Below, piece by piece: positions 1 to 8,086 of a DNA stretch of 45,853 bases. How positions within the stretch are numbered: position 1 is the first letter of the stretch; each line of letters opens with the position of its first letter. Where the stretch lies: assembly GCA_017450105.1 (NCBI GenBank), contig JAFSXC010000013.1, positions 1 through 45,853 on the forward strand, given 5' to 3'. Origin of the DNA: Lachnospiraceae bacterium (GTDB lineage Bacteria > Bacillota > Clostridia > Lachnospirales > Lachnospiraceae). The notes under the pieces are model-generated. The model saw only the letters and a program-made list of their open reading frames with translations. It ran no database searches and was not told where the DNA came from. The position numbers and the translations under genes were made by a program.

Positions 1-23
1 CTTCGGAAGATAACCTTCCGAAG
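1..23. other. Perfect stem-loop at the window edge
   Basis: CTTCGGAAG and CTTCCGAAG form a perfect 9-bp stem around a 5-nt loop. No T-run follows on the plus strand. On the minus strand whatever follows lies outside the window, so it could be a terminator for a leftward transcript, but that cannot be judged here. The rest of 24-189 shows only weak inverted repeats and no convincing gene. Confidence 0.4.
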
Positions 24-189
24 ATACTCTCACACCCCTCGCGGCAGCTGCTCTTTGGCAGAGCGCGCCCGAGCTGATACTTGCTCTTTCCGGATATAAC
101 GGGTAAAAAAGAAGCGTTATCTTCTCCAACAAATTAAGCTGTGCGGTCTGACAGCGCAGCCTGCCAAAACCTCCCGGGAAGCCTCCCCT

Positions 190-1356
190 CTATAAAGTAA
201 GGAACACCTCATACTGCTCCTTGGTTGCCGGCGCCCATAATTTGCCGGTGACGATCTGATCCTTCAGCTCCAGGAGCTTCTCATAAAGCTCCGCCGGATA
301 GAGCGAATGATTCTCACTGATCCCCAGCGCATCATCCTCAAGCCCGAGCCGCACAGTCCTCCCGCCCACGGAATTCCCGATCAGATAATCCATGGACACA
401 TCCACCAGCGCCTTGTTCACATATTTCATAACACTGGTGATCACATTCTGCGGCGCCAGAAAGGCCTGGTCCTTGTCGACCCCGATCACAAACCGGTCCG
501 CCTCCTTCGCCGCCTGGATCACGCCGACCCCGGTTTCCCCGGCCGCATGGAAAATAATATCACAGCCGCCGTCATAGAGCCCCTTCGCCAGCTCCTTTCC
601 CTTCTCCGGGTCATTGTAGCTGTCCGCAAACACATCCTCGACAGAGACTTCCTTTCCGGTTTCCTTCGATGCATGGAAAACGCCGGCCTTAAAGCCGTAC
701 CGGAAATGATCGATGATCGTATCCTCGACACCGCCGATAAAGCCTACCTTCCCGGTCTCCGTCATCGTGCCCGCAAGGTAGCCCGCCAGAAACGACGGCT
801 CCTCGTCCCGGAAGACCACGCCGGCCACATTCTCCGGAAGGTTCTCCTCATCATAATCAAAGATCGCGAACGTAACATCCGGGTTTTCGGGGGCAGCCGC
901 AAGGACCGCCTCTCTGCATTCGTAGCCCATGCCCCAGATCAGATCGCCGCCGGCGCTGATCATCTCGTTCAGCTTCCCCTCGAAGCCGGAGGCTCCGCCG
1001 CCCTCCGTAAACTTCGTATTGCACTCAAACAGGCCGGAAAGGCGCTGCAGACCCTCCCAGGCGCTCTGGTTAAAGGAGGCATCCTCGACCCCGCCCTCAT
1101 AGGTAACGACTCCTACCATCGGGATCCCCGGATCCTCAGGCACTGCCTCAGCCTCCGGTTCCTTTTCCTCAGTCTCAGCCGGGGCCGCTTCGGACGGCGC
1201 CTCACTCTCCGTTTCCCGTATTTCTTCCGTCGCCGCAGTTTCAACGCTTTCGGTTTCCGCTGCCTTATCCGCTTCCTTTGTCTCCTTCTGGCAGCCCGTA
1301 AGCACACCTGCCGTAAGTACACACGCCATAAGCATGGCCAAATGTCGTTTTTTCAT
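190..1356 (-). CDS. BMP/PnrA-family substrate-binding lipoprotein
   Basis: This is a 388-residue exported lipoprotein of the basic membrane protein (Bmp/PnrA) family, whose members bind nucleosides for ABC importers on the outer face of the membrane. The ATG at 1356 is chosen over an upstream in-frame ATG at 1470 because GAGGAG precedes it and it yields a lipoprotein signal peptide with the lipobox LTGC (Cys22). An acidic Glu/Thr/Ala-rich linker follows, then the family opening VGVVTYEGGVEDASFNQ and later the segments GYECREAVL and IGVDKDQAF. No ABC ATPase or permease gene is adjacent, so the transporter partners are not in the window. The ligand is unknown; a nucleoside is inferred from family only. 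Confidence 0.85.
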   Translation of the reverse strand: MKKRHLAMLMACVLTAGVLTGCQKETKEADKAAETESVETAATEEIRETESEAPSEAAPAETEEKEPEAEAVPEDPGIPMVGVVTYEGGVEDASFNQSAWEGLQRLSGLFECNTKFTEGGGASGFEGKLNEMISAGGDLIWGMGYECREAVLAAAPENPDVTFAIFDYDEENLPENVAGVVFRDEEPSFLAGYLAGTMTETGKVGFIGGVEDTIIDHFRYGFKAGVFHASKETGKEVSVEDVFADSYNDPEKGKELAKGLYDGGCDIIFHAAGETGVGVIQAAKEADRFVIGVDKDQAFLAPQNVITSVMKYVNKALVDVSMDYLIGNSVGGRTVRLGLEDDALGISENHSLYPAELYEKLLELKDQIVTGKLWAPATKEQYEVFLTL

Positions 1357-1487
1357 ACTCTCCTCGCTTTCTTCTCCTCTATAAACGCCAGTTTCCATCT
1401 GACTTGATCCGGTCGGATGCGAATCCCGTAAGCGGCCAAAGGACGCCCGCTGACGGTATTTTGCTCCCATTCGTGATACAACTGCTT

Positions 1488-1496
1488 ATTATAGCA
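1488..1496 (-). promoter_or_regulatory. Extended -10 promoter for the lipoprotein gene
   Basis: The minus strand carries TGC followed directly by TATAAT, an extended -10 element, just downstream of the helicase stop codon. No good -35 hexamer is visible at 16-18 bp. Transcription would start near 1481 and leave a leader of about 125 nt. Confidence 0.5.
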
Positions 1497-1499
1497 CAA

Positions 1500-3293
1500 C
1501 TATCTGTCATCCGTCATCTCCTTCAGAAAAGGGGATGGCGACACCGGATGGCGGTGCAGGCTTTTGACGTCATATATGAGTAATCTTTCCTTTGCCCTTG
1601 TGACTCCTACATAAAAAAGACGTCTCTCCTCCTCGATCTCCTCCGGCGTAACCGCCCGTTTGTACGGCATGAGCGTGGACACCGCATCGATCAGAAACAC
1701 GGTCTTAAATTCCAGCCCCTTCGCGCCGTGCAGGGTGGAAAGCAGAACCGCGTCCGCCGCCCTGTCCTCGTGCTTTGCCGTTTCCTTCAGCCGGACGGAG
1801 AAGCGCAGCGCGTGCTCCTTCAGCTCCGCAAAGCTCTCCATCCCCCGTGCCGCCTCCTGCAGACCGTCCAGAACGTCCAGAAGGTCCTCCTGTGGAATCC
1901 CCCTGTCCGCCGCATAGCTCTTCAAAAACGCATCATAGCCCATCGCAAGGCGGAGGTAGGTGATCGCCGCATAGGGACCCTTCCCCTTCAGAAAGGCCAG
2001 CTCCCTGCAGAGCCTTTGAAAGGCCAAAAGCGCGCTCTCCCGGCCGGCCAGCCGCCTTTCCACGGCATAAGGAGAAACGGGATCCTCCGCAAAAAGCTCC
2101 CGTTCCAGAAAGCGCACGGGCCGGTTGATGATCCGAAGCAGATGCTTTCTTTCCATCGCCCCCTCCGCCAGCTCCAGGTATGAAAACATATCCCGACAGA
2201 TCCAGTGGTCGAACAGGTTCGGCACACGCTCCTTCGTCCGAAACGGAAGGTTCTCCTTCATCATACGCTCCATCAATATCCGCGGCTCGTTGTTGGTCCT
2301 GAAAAGCACCGCATGGTCCGCGCAGGAATCGCCCGCCTCCAAAGCCCTTCGTATCTCCCGGATCACAGCCTCATGTTCATCCCGGAAATCCCGGAAGGTG
2401 GAGAAGGTGATCCTCTCTCCCCTGTGCCTTAACGACCGGATCTCCTTCGGAAAACGCAGGGTATTGTTTTTAATCAATTTCAGACTCCCCTCCGTGATCC
2501 TTTTCTGACACCGGTAATTCGTGTCCAGAAGAATGACGGGTGCGTCCGGATAGTCCTTTGTAAAACGCTGCATGACAAGAGGATCCGCCCCCCGGAAGCC
2601 GTAAATGGACTGGTCATCGTCTCCGACGATAAAAAGGTTGTTTTCCGGCGCAGCAAGGAGCTTTAAGATCTCATACTGCAAAGGATCGATATCCTGAAAC
2701 TCGTCCACCATCAGATAGCGGAATCGCTCCTGCCAGCTTCTTAAGACCCCGGGATTTTCCAGAAACAGCGCATGCGTCCTTACCGCCATATCGTCAAAAT
2801 CGATAAGAGCGCGCTTTCTCTTTTCCTCCTCATAGCCCTTCCACAGAGGCAGGTGCTCCTTCGGCTCCTCCCTCCGGCTCCTGGCTCTGGAAAAGGCCCT
2901 GAGCGCCTGATCGATCCGCTCCTCCCGCTCCTCCTCCTTCTCCTCCCCCGTCATAAGCTTACGCAGAAGCTCTCTTTGCCGGGTCTGGGAGAGCACCGTA
3001 AGCGGGGTTTTGGAGCAGGCCCTCAAAACGCCGTAAAAAAAAGAGTGAAGCGTCCCGAACGAAACCCCGGACCGGTTCCTTCCCATGAGTCTCAGGGTCC
3101 GCGTCCTCATTTCCTCCGCCGCCGCCTTCGTAAAGGTAACGACAAGGAGCTCCTCCTCCGGAACCCCCGCCTCCTTTACCAGAGAAAGCACCCGCCCCGT
3201 TATCACCGTCGTCTTCCCGCTTCCCGGCCCCGCCAGAACCATGCAGGGCCCCCGGGTATGTCGTACCGCCTGTTCCTGTTTTTCATCGAGCAT
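1500..3293 (-). CDS. UvrD/Rep-family superfamily 1 DNA helicase, short form
   Basis: This 597-residue ATP-dependent 3'-5' DNA helicase is probably involved in repair or replication restart. Visible motifs are the Walker A segment AGPGSGKTT (21-29), the Walker B motif DEFQD (197-201), GDDDQSIYGFRGA (224-236), DTNYRC, the TLHGAKGLEF motif and, near the end, YVGVTRAKERL. It stops about 30 residues after that last motif, whereas PcrA/UvrD proteins are usually over 700 residues with a C-terminal RNA-polymerase-binding region. It is therefore a compact UvrD-like enzyme rather than clear PcrA. A GGAAG site precedes the ATG. The gene stands alone between the terminator at 3352-3385 and the lipoprotein promoter. 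Confidence 0.88.
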   Translation of the reverse strand: MLDEKQEQAVRHTRGPCMVLAGPGSGKTTVITGRVLSLVKEAGVPEEELLVVTFTKAAAEEMRTRTLRLMGRNRSGVSFGTLHSFFYGVLRACSKTPLTVLSQTRQRELLRKLMTGEEKEEEREERIDQALRAFSRARSRREEPKEHLPLWKGYEEEKRKRALIDFDDMAVRTHALFLENPGVLRSWQERFRYLMVDEFQDIDPLQYEILKLLAAPENNLFIVGDDDQSIYGFRGADPLVMQRFTKDYPDAPVILLDTNYRCQKRITEGSLKLIKNNTLRFPKEIRSLRHRGERITFSTFRDFRDEHEAVIREIRRALEAGDSCADHAVLFRTNNEPRILMERMMKENLPFRTKERVPNLFDHWICRDMFSYLELAEGAMERKHLLRIINRPVRFLERELFAEDPVSPYAVERRLAGRESALLAFQRLCRELAFLKGKGPYAAITYLRLAMGYDAFLKSYAADRGIPQEDLLDVLDGLQEAARGMESFAELKEHALRFSVRLKETAKHEDRAADAVLLSTLHGAKGLEFKTVFLIDAVSTLMPYKRAVTPEEIEEERRLFYVGVTRAKERLLIYDVKSLHRHPVSPSPFLKEMTDDR

Positions 3294-3322
3294 AAGACAA
3301 GTCTTCCTTTCGCGTTTCCTGC

Positions 3323-3352
3323 TGTGAACGGCAGACGGATCCTTCGTTCACA
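3323..3352. other. 8-bp inverted repeat upstream of the helicase
   Basis: TGTGAACG and CGTTCACA form a perfect inverted repeat with a 14-nt spacer in the short leader of the UvrD-like gene, next to the T-run of the preceding terminator. It could be an operator or an mRNA hairpin. It does not have the GAAC-N4-GTTC spacing of a Gram-positive LexA box. Confidence 0.35.
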
Positions 3353-3385
3353 AAAAAAAGCCTGCAGGAAAAATATCCCGCAGAC
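3352..3385 (-). terminator. Rho-independent terminator after the lipid kinase gene
   Basis: On the minus strand GTCTGCGGGA pairs with TTCCTGCAGGC (about 10 bp with two G-U pairs), followed at once by eight T residues. It ends the nfnA-nfnB-kinase transcript. Confidence 0.85.
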
Positions 3386-3460
3386 TCTCTCGTCTCATTG
3401 TATTTTGTTTTCCTGTGTCCGTCAACCCCTTGCTCGGATCTCGCTCTCTTCACATCGTAG

Positions 3461-4366
3461 TTAGGGTTTTCTTACCATAAAATCAACCGCACCCCGGATG
3501 CACTTGATCTCCATCTCCTCCCATTCTCCGCCGTATTCCCCGTCCAGCGTCCAGGCCAGAGGCTTCTCCGCCCTGATCCGCAGCTCACTGGCCTTGCAGG
3601 TATAAACATGGCGGGAGTTCTTTACGAGCTTCAGGAGCTTTGCAAAGATCCAGGGAAACCAGATGGCAAGCGGCGGGCGCTTGATAAGTGTCACCTCCAG
3701 AAGGCCGTCATCCAGCGCGACCAGATCTCCGGTCACGCCCTTTACGCCTCCCACCGAGGAGGTATTTGTAATCATCCCGTAGCAGTAGGTATCCTCCAGC
3801 TCCTCTCCGTTTATGGTAATGTGCAGAGGAATGGAAGGATAAAACCCGAAGGGGGCGCTCAGAGCCTCCTTCGTAAACTCCAGCACATAGGCGCCGTGTC
3901 CGAGGGCGTTCTTCATCCCCTGTTTGGTACGGTAGGGAATATCGGACAAAATCCCAAACGCCGCCGAGTATAGAAAGGTCTTATGGTTCAGCTCCCCCAC
4001 ATCGCAGGAAAAGGGATGGCCCTTTGCCGCAACGCGTGCAGCATTTAAGGGTCCCTTCGGGATATTTAAGGACGACGCGAAGTCGTTGGTGCTGCCGGCG
4101 GGAATATAGCCGATCGGCACCCGGATGCCGCTCCTTCGGACCCCTTTCACGGTCTCGTTCAGCGTTCCGTCCCCGCCGCTGCAGACCACAAGGTCAAAGC
4201 TCTTCGCCTTTCTTTTCACAACGTTTACGGCGTCTCCCTTGCACCTGGTGGCGTGTACAACCACCTCATATCCGTATTTTTCCAGTATGCCGAGAATACC
4301 TCCCAGATTTTTCCGGATCTCACCCCTGCCGGAATGCAGATTTACAACAAATAACGCTCTTTTCAT
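3461..4366 (-). CDS. Diacylglycerol kinase family lipid kinase (YegS/DgkB-like)
   Basis: This 301-residue cytosolic or membrane-associated kinase of the DAGK catalytic family would phosphorylate diacylglycerol or a related lipid and return it to phospholipid synthesis. The N-terminal part carries the nucleotide-binding signature SGGDGTLNE (GGDGT at 64-68) and the substrate-loop segment IPAGSTNDFA around 88-97. The C-terminal half fits the beta-rich domain of this fold, and the length is typical. Its ATG overlaps the TGA of nfnB as ATGA, so translation is coupled. A strong terminator follows. The exact lipid substrate cannot be read from sequence; bacterial members range from diacylglycerol to other lipids. 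Confidence 0.88.
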   Translation of the reverse strand: MKRALFVVNLHSGRGEIRKNLGGILGILEKYGYEVVVHATRCKGDAVNVVKRKAKSFDLVVCSGGDGTLNETVKGVRRSGIRVPIGYIPAGSTNDFASSLNIPKGPLNAARVAAKGHPFSCDVGELNHKTFLYSAAFGILSDIPYRTKQGMKNALGHGAYVLEFTKEALSAPFGFYPSIPLHITINGEELEDTYCYGMITNTSSVGGVKGVTGDLVALDDGLLEVTLIKRPPLAIWFPWIFAKLLKLVKNSRHVYTCKASELRIRAEKPLAWTLDGEYGGEWEEMEIKCIRGAVDFMVRKP

Positions 4367-5754
4367 TGTGCCTTTTCTTTCAGATAATCAAGGATTCCCT
4401 TCGCTGCCGATTTTCCGGCACCCATGGCCAGGATCACGGTGGCAGCGCCGGAGACGGCATCACCGCCCGCGAAAACGCCGGGTTTCGAGGTCGCGCCGGT
4501 ATCCTCTGTTGCAACAATACATTTTCTGCGGTTCGTTTCCAGCCCCTCCGTCGTCGAGGAGATCAGCGGATTCGGAGAGGTTCCGAGGCTCATGATCACC
4601 GTATCACATTCGATCTCATATTCGCTGCCGGGGATCTCCACCGGGCTTCTGCGGCCCGATTCATCGGGTTCGCCGAGCTCCATTTTGATGATCCGGATCC
4701 CCTTTACCCAGCCGTCGTCATTTACCAGGATCTCCACCGGATTCTGCAGAAGGTCGAAGATGATCCCCTCCTCCTTCGCGTGGTGGACCTCCTCCACACG
4801 GGCCGGGAGCTCCTTCTCGCTCCGGCGGTACACGACATGCACCTCCGCGCCAAGGCGAAGCGCTGTTCTGGCCGCGTCCATGGCCACGTTTCCGCCGCCG
4901 ACGACCACGACCTTTTTGCCCCGTTTGATCGGCGTATCGTAGTCCTTAAAGGCCTTCATCAGATTATTCCGGGTCAGAAACTCATTGGCGGAAAAAACGC
5001 CGTTGGCCTGCTCGCCCGGGATCCCCATGAACTTCGGAAGACCCGCTCCGGATCCGATAAAGACGGCTTCAAAGCCCTCCTTCTCCATCAGCTCATCGAT
5101 GGTCACGGACTTTCCGATCACCACGTCCGTTTCAATCTTTACGCCGAGACTCTTTACGTTCTCGACCTCCTTTTTTACGACCTCCTCCTTCGGAAGACGA
5201 AACTCCGGGATTCCGTAGACCAAAACCCCGCCCGCTTCATGCAAAGCTTCAAAGATCGTCACCTCGCAGCCCGCCTTCGCAAGCTCTCCGGCGCAGGTCA
5301 GTCCCGCAGGGCCCGATCCGATCACCGCCACCTTATGGCCGTTCTTCTCCTTTGCGCCCTCGGGCTTGATCCCCTTTCCTCTGGCCCAGTCCGCGGTAAA
5401 GCGCTCGAGCTTTCCGATCGAGACCGGTTCGCCCTTGATCCCGCGTATGCACTGGCCCTCGCACTGGCTTTCCTGGGGGCAGACCCGCCCGCAGACCGCC
5501 GGCAGCGCTGTCGCTTCGGAAAGGACCTGGTAGGAGCCCTCGAAATTACCTTCCTTGATCTTCTCGATAAAGCCCGGAATATTGATCGAAACGGGGCAGC
5601 CCTGTACGCATTTCGGGTTCTTGCAGTTTAAGCACCGCTCCGCCTCTTCCATTGCCTCTGTCTCATTATAGCCAAGGCATACCTCATCAAAATTTTTCGC
5701 TCTCACCCGGGGCTCCTGCTCCCGGATCGGAACTCTCTTTAATACGTCACTCAT
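4363..5754 (-). CDS. nfnB: NADPH-dependent glutamate synthase small-chain-like protein, NfnB subunit
   Basis: This is a 463-residue iron-sulfur flavoprotein. With nfnA upstream it matches the electron-bifurcating transhydrogenase NfnAB, which reduces NADP+ with NADH and reduced ferredoxin. The N-terminus has two cysteine groups, C41-C44-C49-C53 and C88-C92-C98-C102, fitting two [4Fe-4S] clusters. An FAD-binding GSGPAGL segment follows near residue 133, and an NADPH-type GGGNVAMDAA segment lies further on. The start ATG at 5754 overlaps the nfnA stop as ATGA; a start eight codons upstream is in frame but unneeded. Alone it could be called gltD, but no glutamate synthase large subunit is present and the pairing with nfnA argues for Nfn. 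Confidence 0.88.
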   Translation of the reverse strand: MSDVLKRVPIREQEPRVRAKNFDEVCLGYNETEAMEEAERCLNCKNPKCVQGCPVSINIPGFIEKIKEGNFEGSYQVLSEATALPAVCGRVCPQESQCEGQCIRGIKGEPVSIGKLERFTADWARGKGIKPEGAKEKNGHKVAVIGSGPAGLTCAGELAKAGCEVTIFEALHEAGGVLVYGIPEFRLPKEEVVKKEVENVKSLGVKIETDVVIGKSVTIDELMEKEGFEAVFIGSGAGLPKFMGIPGEQANGVFSANEFLTRNNLMKAFKDYDTPIKRGKKVVVVGGGNVAMDAARTALRLGAEVHVVYRRSEKELPARVEEVHHAKEEGIIFDLLQNPVEILVNDDGWVKGIRIIKMELGEPDESGRRSPVEIPGSEYEIECDTVIMSLGTSPNPLISSTTEGLETNRRKCIVATEDTGATSKPGVFAGGDAVSGAATVILAMGAGKSAAKGILDYLKEKAQ

Positions 5755-6650
5755 TTCGCGGCACCTCCCTCTTCGCATTCCCCGCAGCCTCCATGATGGG
5801 TATCCCCCTCCTGAAGCTTCAGCAGCGCTCTTCCTTCTTCCGTCTTGTACTGGGTCATCCGCTTCATGGCCCCGTCAAAGTCCACGAGATGGCCGTCAAA
5901 TTCCGGTCCGTCCACGCAGGCGAATTTCACCTTTCCATCCACCACGAGCCGGCAGGCTCCGCACATGCCCGTACCGTCTACCATAATCGGGTTCATCGAA
6001 ACGATCGTATGGATCCCCAGCTCCTTTGTCAGCTTGCAGACAAATTTCATCATGATCATGGGGCCGATCGCAACGCAGTGGTCATAGGTCTTTCCCTCGT
6101 CGTACAGGGCCTGGAGCTGATTCGTTCCCATGCCGTGGAAGCCGTAGGTACCGTCATCCGTGGTCACATAGACGTTTCCGGCCACCGCCTTCATCTCATC
6201 GATGTAAAAAAGCAGATCCTTCGTCCGGCTTCCCATGATCACATCGGCGTCCACGCCGTGTTCATGCAGCCATTTCACCTGGGGATAGACCGGCGCCGTT
6301 CCAAGACCGCCCGCGATGAAGACGATCTTTTTCTTCTTTGTCTCCTCCAGATTCTTCTCCTCGCAGAGCTCGGACGGAAGCCCCAGGGGCCCCACCACAT
6401 CCGCGAAGCTGTCTCCCGCCTTTAGGTCCTTCATTCTCTCGGTCCCGGCTCCGATGGTCTGTACCACCAGGGTTACGGTTTCCTTTTCCCTGTCATAATC
6501 GCAGATCGTAAGCGGGATCCTCTCTCCCTTCTCATCGGTCCGGACGATCACAAACTGCCCCGGAAGACACTTATCCGAAACTCTCTTCGCTTTTACGTCA
6601 AAGAGGTAGATCTTGTCCGCCAGGTTTTCGGCTCTGATAATCTCAAACAT
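5751..6650 (-). CDS. nfnA: Ferredoxin-NADP reductase subunit alpha, NfnA
   Basis: This 299-residue flavoprotein of the ferredoxin reductase superfamily is the NAD(H)-handling partner of NfnB. The N-terminal beta-barrel has PGQFVIVR and RIPLTICDYD, typical of the FAD domain. The central part has the pyridine nucleotide segment FIAGGLGTAPVYPQ. The C-terminal segment GMCGACRLV, then FACVDGPEFDGHLVDFD, supplies three cysteines and acidic residues for a [2Fe-2S] cluster. Length matches known NfnA. AAGGAG lies 10 nt before the ATG. A strong promoter lies directly upstream, so this is the first gene of a three-gene operon with nfnB and the lipid kinase. The role is balancing NADH, NADPH and ferredoxin in an anaerobe. 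Confidence 0.9.
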   Translation of the reverse strand: MFEIIRAENLADKIYLFDVKAKRVSDKCLPGQFVIVRTDEKGERIPLTICDYDREKETVTLVVQTIGAGTERMKDLKAGDSFADVVGPLGLPSELCEEKNLEETKKKKIVFIAGGLGTAPVYPQVKWLHEHGVDADVIMGSRTKDLLFYIDEMKAVAGNVYVTTDDGTYGFHGMGTNQLQALYDEGKTYDHCVAIGPMIMMKFVCKLTKELGIHTIVSMNPIMVDGTGMCGACRLVVDGKVKFACVDGPEFDGHLVDFDGAMKRMTQYKTEEGRALLKLQEGDTHHGGCGECEEGGAAK

Positions 6651-6692
6651 CTTACTTTACTCCTTATCCGTTCTTTTATGTATGACAATCAT

Positions 6693-6717
6693 GGAAATGC
6701 TGTGCAAATCAGCGTTT
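6693..6717. repeat. Short hairpin copy of the dispersed palindrome
   Basis: AAATGCTG pairs with CAGCGTTT (one G-U pair) around a 7-nt loop. The arms match the ends of the longer elements at 26454-26597 and 27943-28083. It lies across the predicted start of the nfnA transcript, so the RNA would begin in or next to this hairpin. Confidence 0.5.
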
Positions 6718-6719
6718 AC

Positions 6720-6748
6720 ATTATATATGAGGCAGCAGAAAATTACAA
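6720..6748 (-). promoter_or_regulatory. Promoter of the nfnA-nfnB operon
   Basis: TTGTAA (6743-6748), a 17-nt spacer and a perfect TATAAT (6720-6725) form a strong sigma-A-type promoter. The -35 hexamer overlaps the TAA stop of the upstream membrane protein gene. The start point is expected near 6713, about 60 nt before the nfnA ATG. Confidence 0.8.
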
Positions 6749-8086
6749 CGTCAGTCTTGCCGAAAAGACAAAGGTATTGACGGTCTGGAACACAGCGGCA
6801 CCGCCGTACATGAGGCGGCAGATGTCTTGTCCTCTTCCCTCCTTTATTTCGCTCCTGTTGATATTCCAAAGCATCACAAACAGCAGGATGAAATCCAGAT
6901 AAATAAAGGTCCGATAGGTGGAATTTTCCAGCGACGGCGAGAGCCCCACCACGAGTCTGGAGCACACACCGACGAAAAACAGAAGCACGAGCAGAAGCCC
7001 TTCTGTCCGGCTGCCTGACAGAAAAAAGATCGTCGCGCCGACCGAGGCCAGAAGCGCGAACCAAAGGAGACACATGGCCCAGGCAGACGGCTCCGCCCCC
7101 GTTTCCCTCGTCAGCACCGGATCCTCCAGCATCAGAAGGGTGAGCGACGGGAAGACCCCCGACAGCACAGCCCGGTACAGGGCAAGGAACGGCGCAAACA
7201 GCGCGATCAGCCGTTTCGGAAGACTTTTTGTTTTCATGCACAGGAGGAGGAACAGCGCAACCGTGACCACCAGAAAGACAAAGCCCTCATCCACGAGCTT
7301 CGTGCAGGTATCGTTCAGCGCGTAGGAAACCTTATCCGCCAGAGACATCCTCTGGAAGCCCTCCGTCAGCGTGGTTTCCAGCTCCTTCACCATCCGTACG
7401 CCGTTGCCCGGGCAAAGAAGGATCAGGATCAGGTTCATAACGTCCGCTGCAAAAAGCAGGATCGTTTCAAAGGAGATCTTCCTTTGCTTCTTCAGGATCA
7501 GGACAAACAAAGCGATGTACACAAAGAAAAGAACGCCGCACATCTGCTCCATATTGCAGGCATAGATTGCTGCGGCAACGGCTAAAGCCGTATGCCACCA
7601 TTTCGGCCGTTTCTCATGGTACAGCAGCACAGCCGGCGCCGTACAAGAGAAGATCCCGAGCACCAGCGGCCAGAAATAATTCATCGTCGTGGCTGTCCAG
7701 CCGGCAGACTGCATCTCGCCGAAGGGGTACATCAAAATCGCCCCGACGACCAGCCAGTTCAGCCTGGTATTTTTTACGGTTCCGTTCAAAAGGAAGGCAA
7801 GGGAAGCGGCAAGCAGAGGAAACAGAAGCGAATCCAGAAGCTTCCACAGAAAAAGCTTTTTCGCAAGCAAAACCAGAAAGCCCTCGATGACAAGACGGGA
7901 GCTCCAGCTATCATAGCGCTTGAGCAGAAACTCCAGGAGCGTCCGTTTTTTCAGGACTCTCGCAAAGAATCTGGCGGTGTCGAGATCCGGATGCTCCCAC
8001 AGAAACAGGTGGAAGACCAGGATCACGACAAACAGGACCAGAATGGGAATGTAGGGTTTCCATTTGGGATTACGTAAAGTAAACAA
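6743..8086 (-). CDS. Polytopic membrane protein, DUF6056-like
   Basis: This 447-residue protein has roughly ten or more hydrophobic segments, beginning with PYIPILVLFVVILVFHLFLW. The N-terminal region (a short acidic loop after the first helix, then YDSWSSRLV) resembles DUF6056 and related GtrII/YfhO-like membrane proteins, some of which act in glycan transfer. That is a tentative family call and no catalytic role is proven. The TTG start at 8086 is supported by GGAGG six nt upstream and overlaps the end of the preceding GTPase gene by 17 bp. It is the last gene of the GTPase operon; its stop codon is inside the nfn promoter. Confidence 0.7.
   Translation of the reverse strand: MFTLRNPKWKPYIPILVLFVVILVFHLFLWEHPDLDTARFFARVLKKRTLLEFLLKRYDSWSSRLVIEGFLVLLAKKLFLWKLLDSLLFPLLAASLAFLLNGTVKNTRLNWLVVGAILMYPFGEMQSAGWTATTMNYFWPLVLGIFSCTAPAVLLYHEKRPKWWHTALAVAAAIYACNMEQMCGVLFFVYIALFVLILKKQRKISFETILLFAADVMNLILILLCPGNGVRMVKELETTLTEGFQRMSLADKVSYALNDTCTKLVDEGFVFLVVTVALFLLLCMKTKSLPKRLIALFAPFLALYRAVLSGVFPSLTLLMLEDPVLTRETGAEPSAWAMCLLWFALLASVGATIFFLSGSRTEGLLLVLLFFVGVCSRLVVGLSPSLENSTYRTFIYLDFILLFVMLWNINRSEIKEGRGQDICRLMYGGAAVFQTVNTFVFSARLTL

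Noticed and set aside
3323-3352. LexA/SOS box upstream of the UvrD-like gene
   Set aside because: The inverted repeat GTGAACG/CGTTCAC has a 14-16 nt spacer; Gram-positive LexA boxes need GAAC-N4-GTTC.
4024-5631. Long plus-strand reading frame opposite nfnB
   Set aside because: It is the antisense shadow of nfnB and the lipid kinase gene: it lacks a ribosome binding site and its Arg/His/Leu-rich translation is typical of GC-rich antisense frames.
6657-7241. Second coding region overlapping the DUF6056-like gene in another frame
   Set aside because: The longer frame at 6743-8086 has continuous membrane helices and a good start; the shorter one has none.
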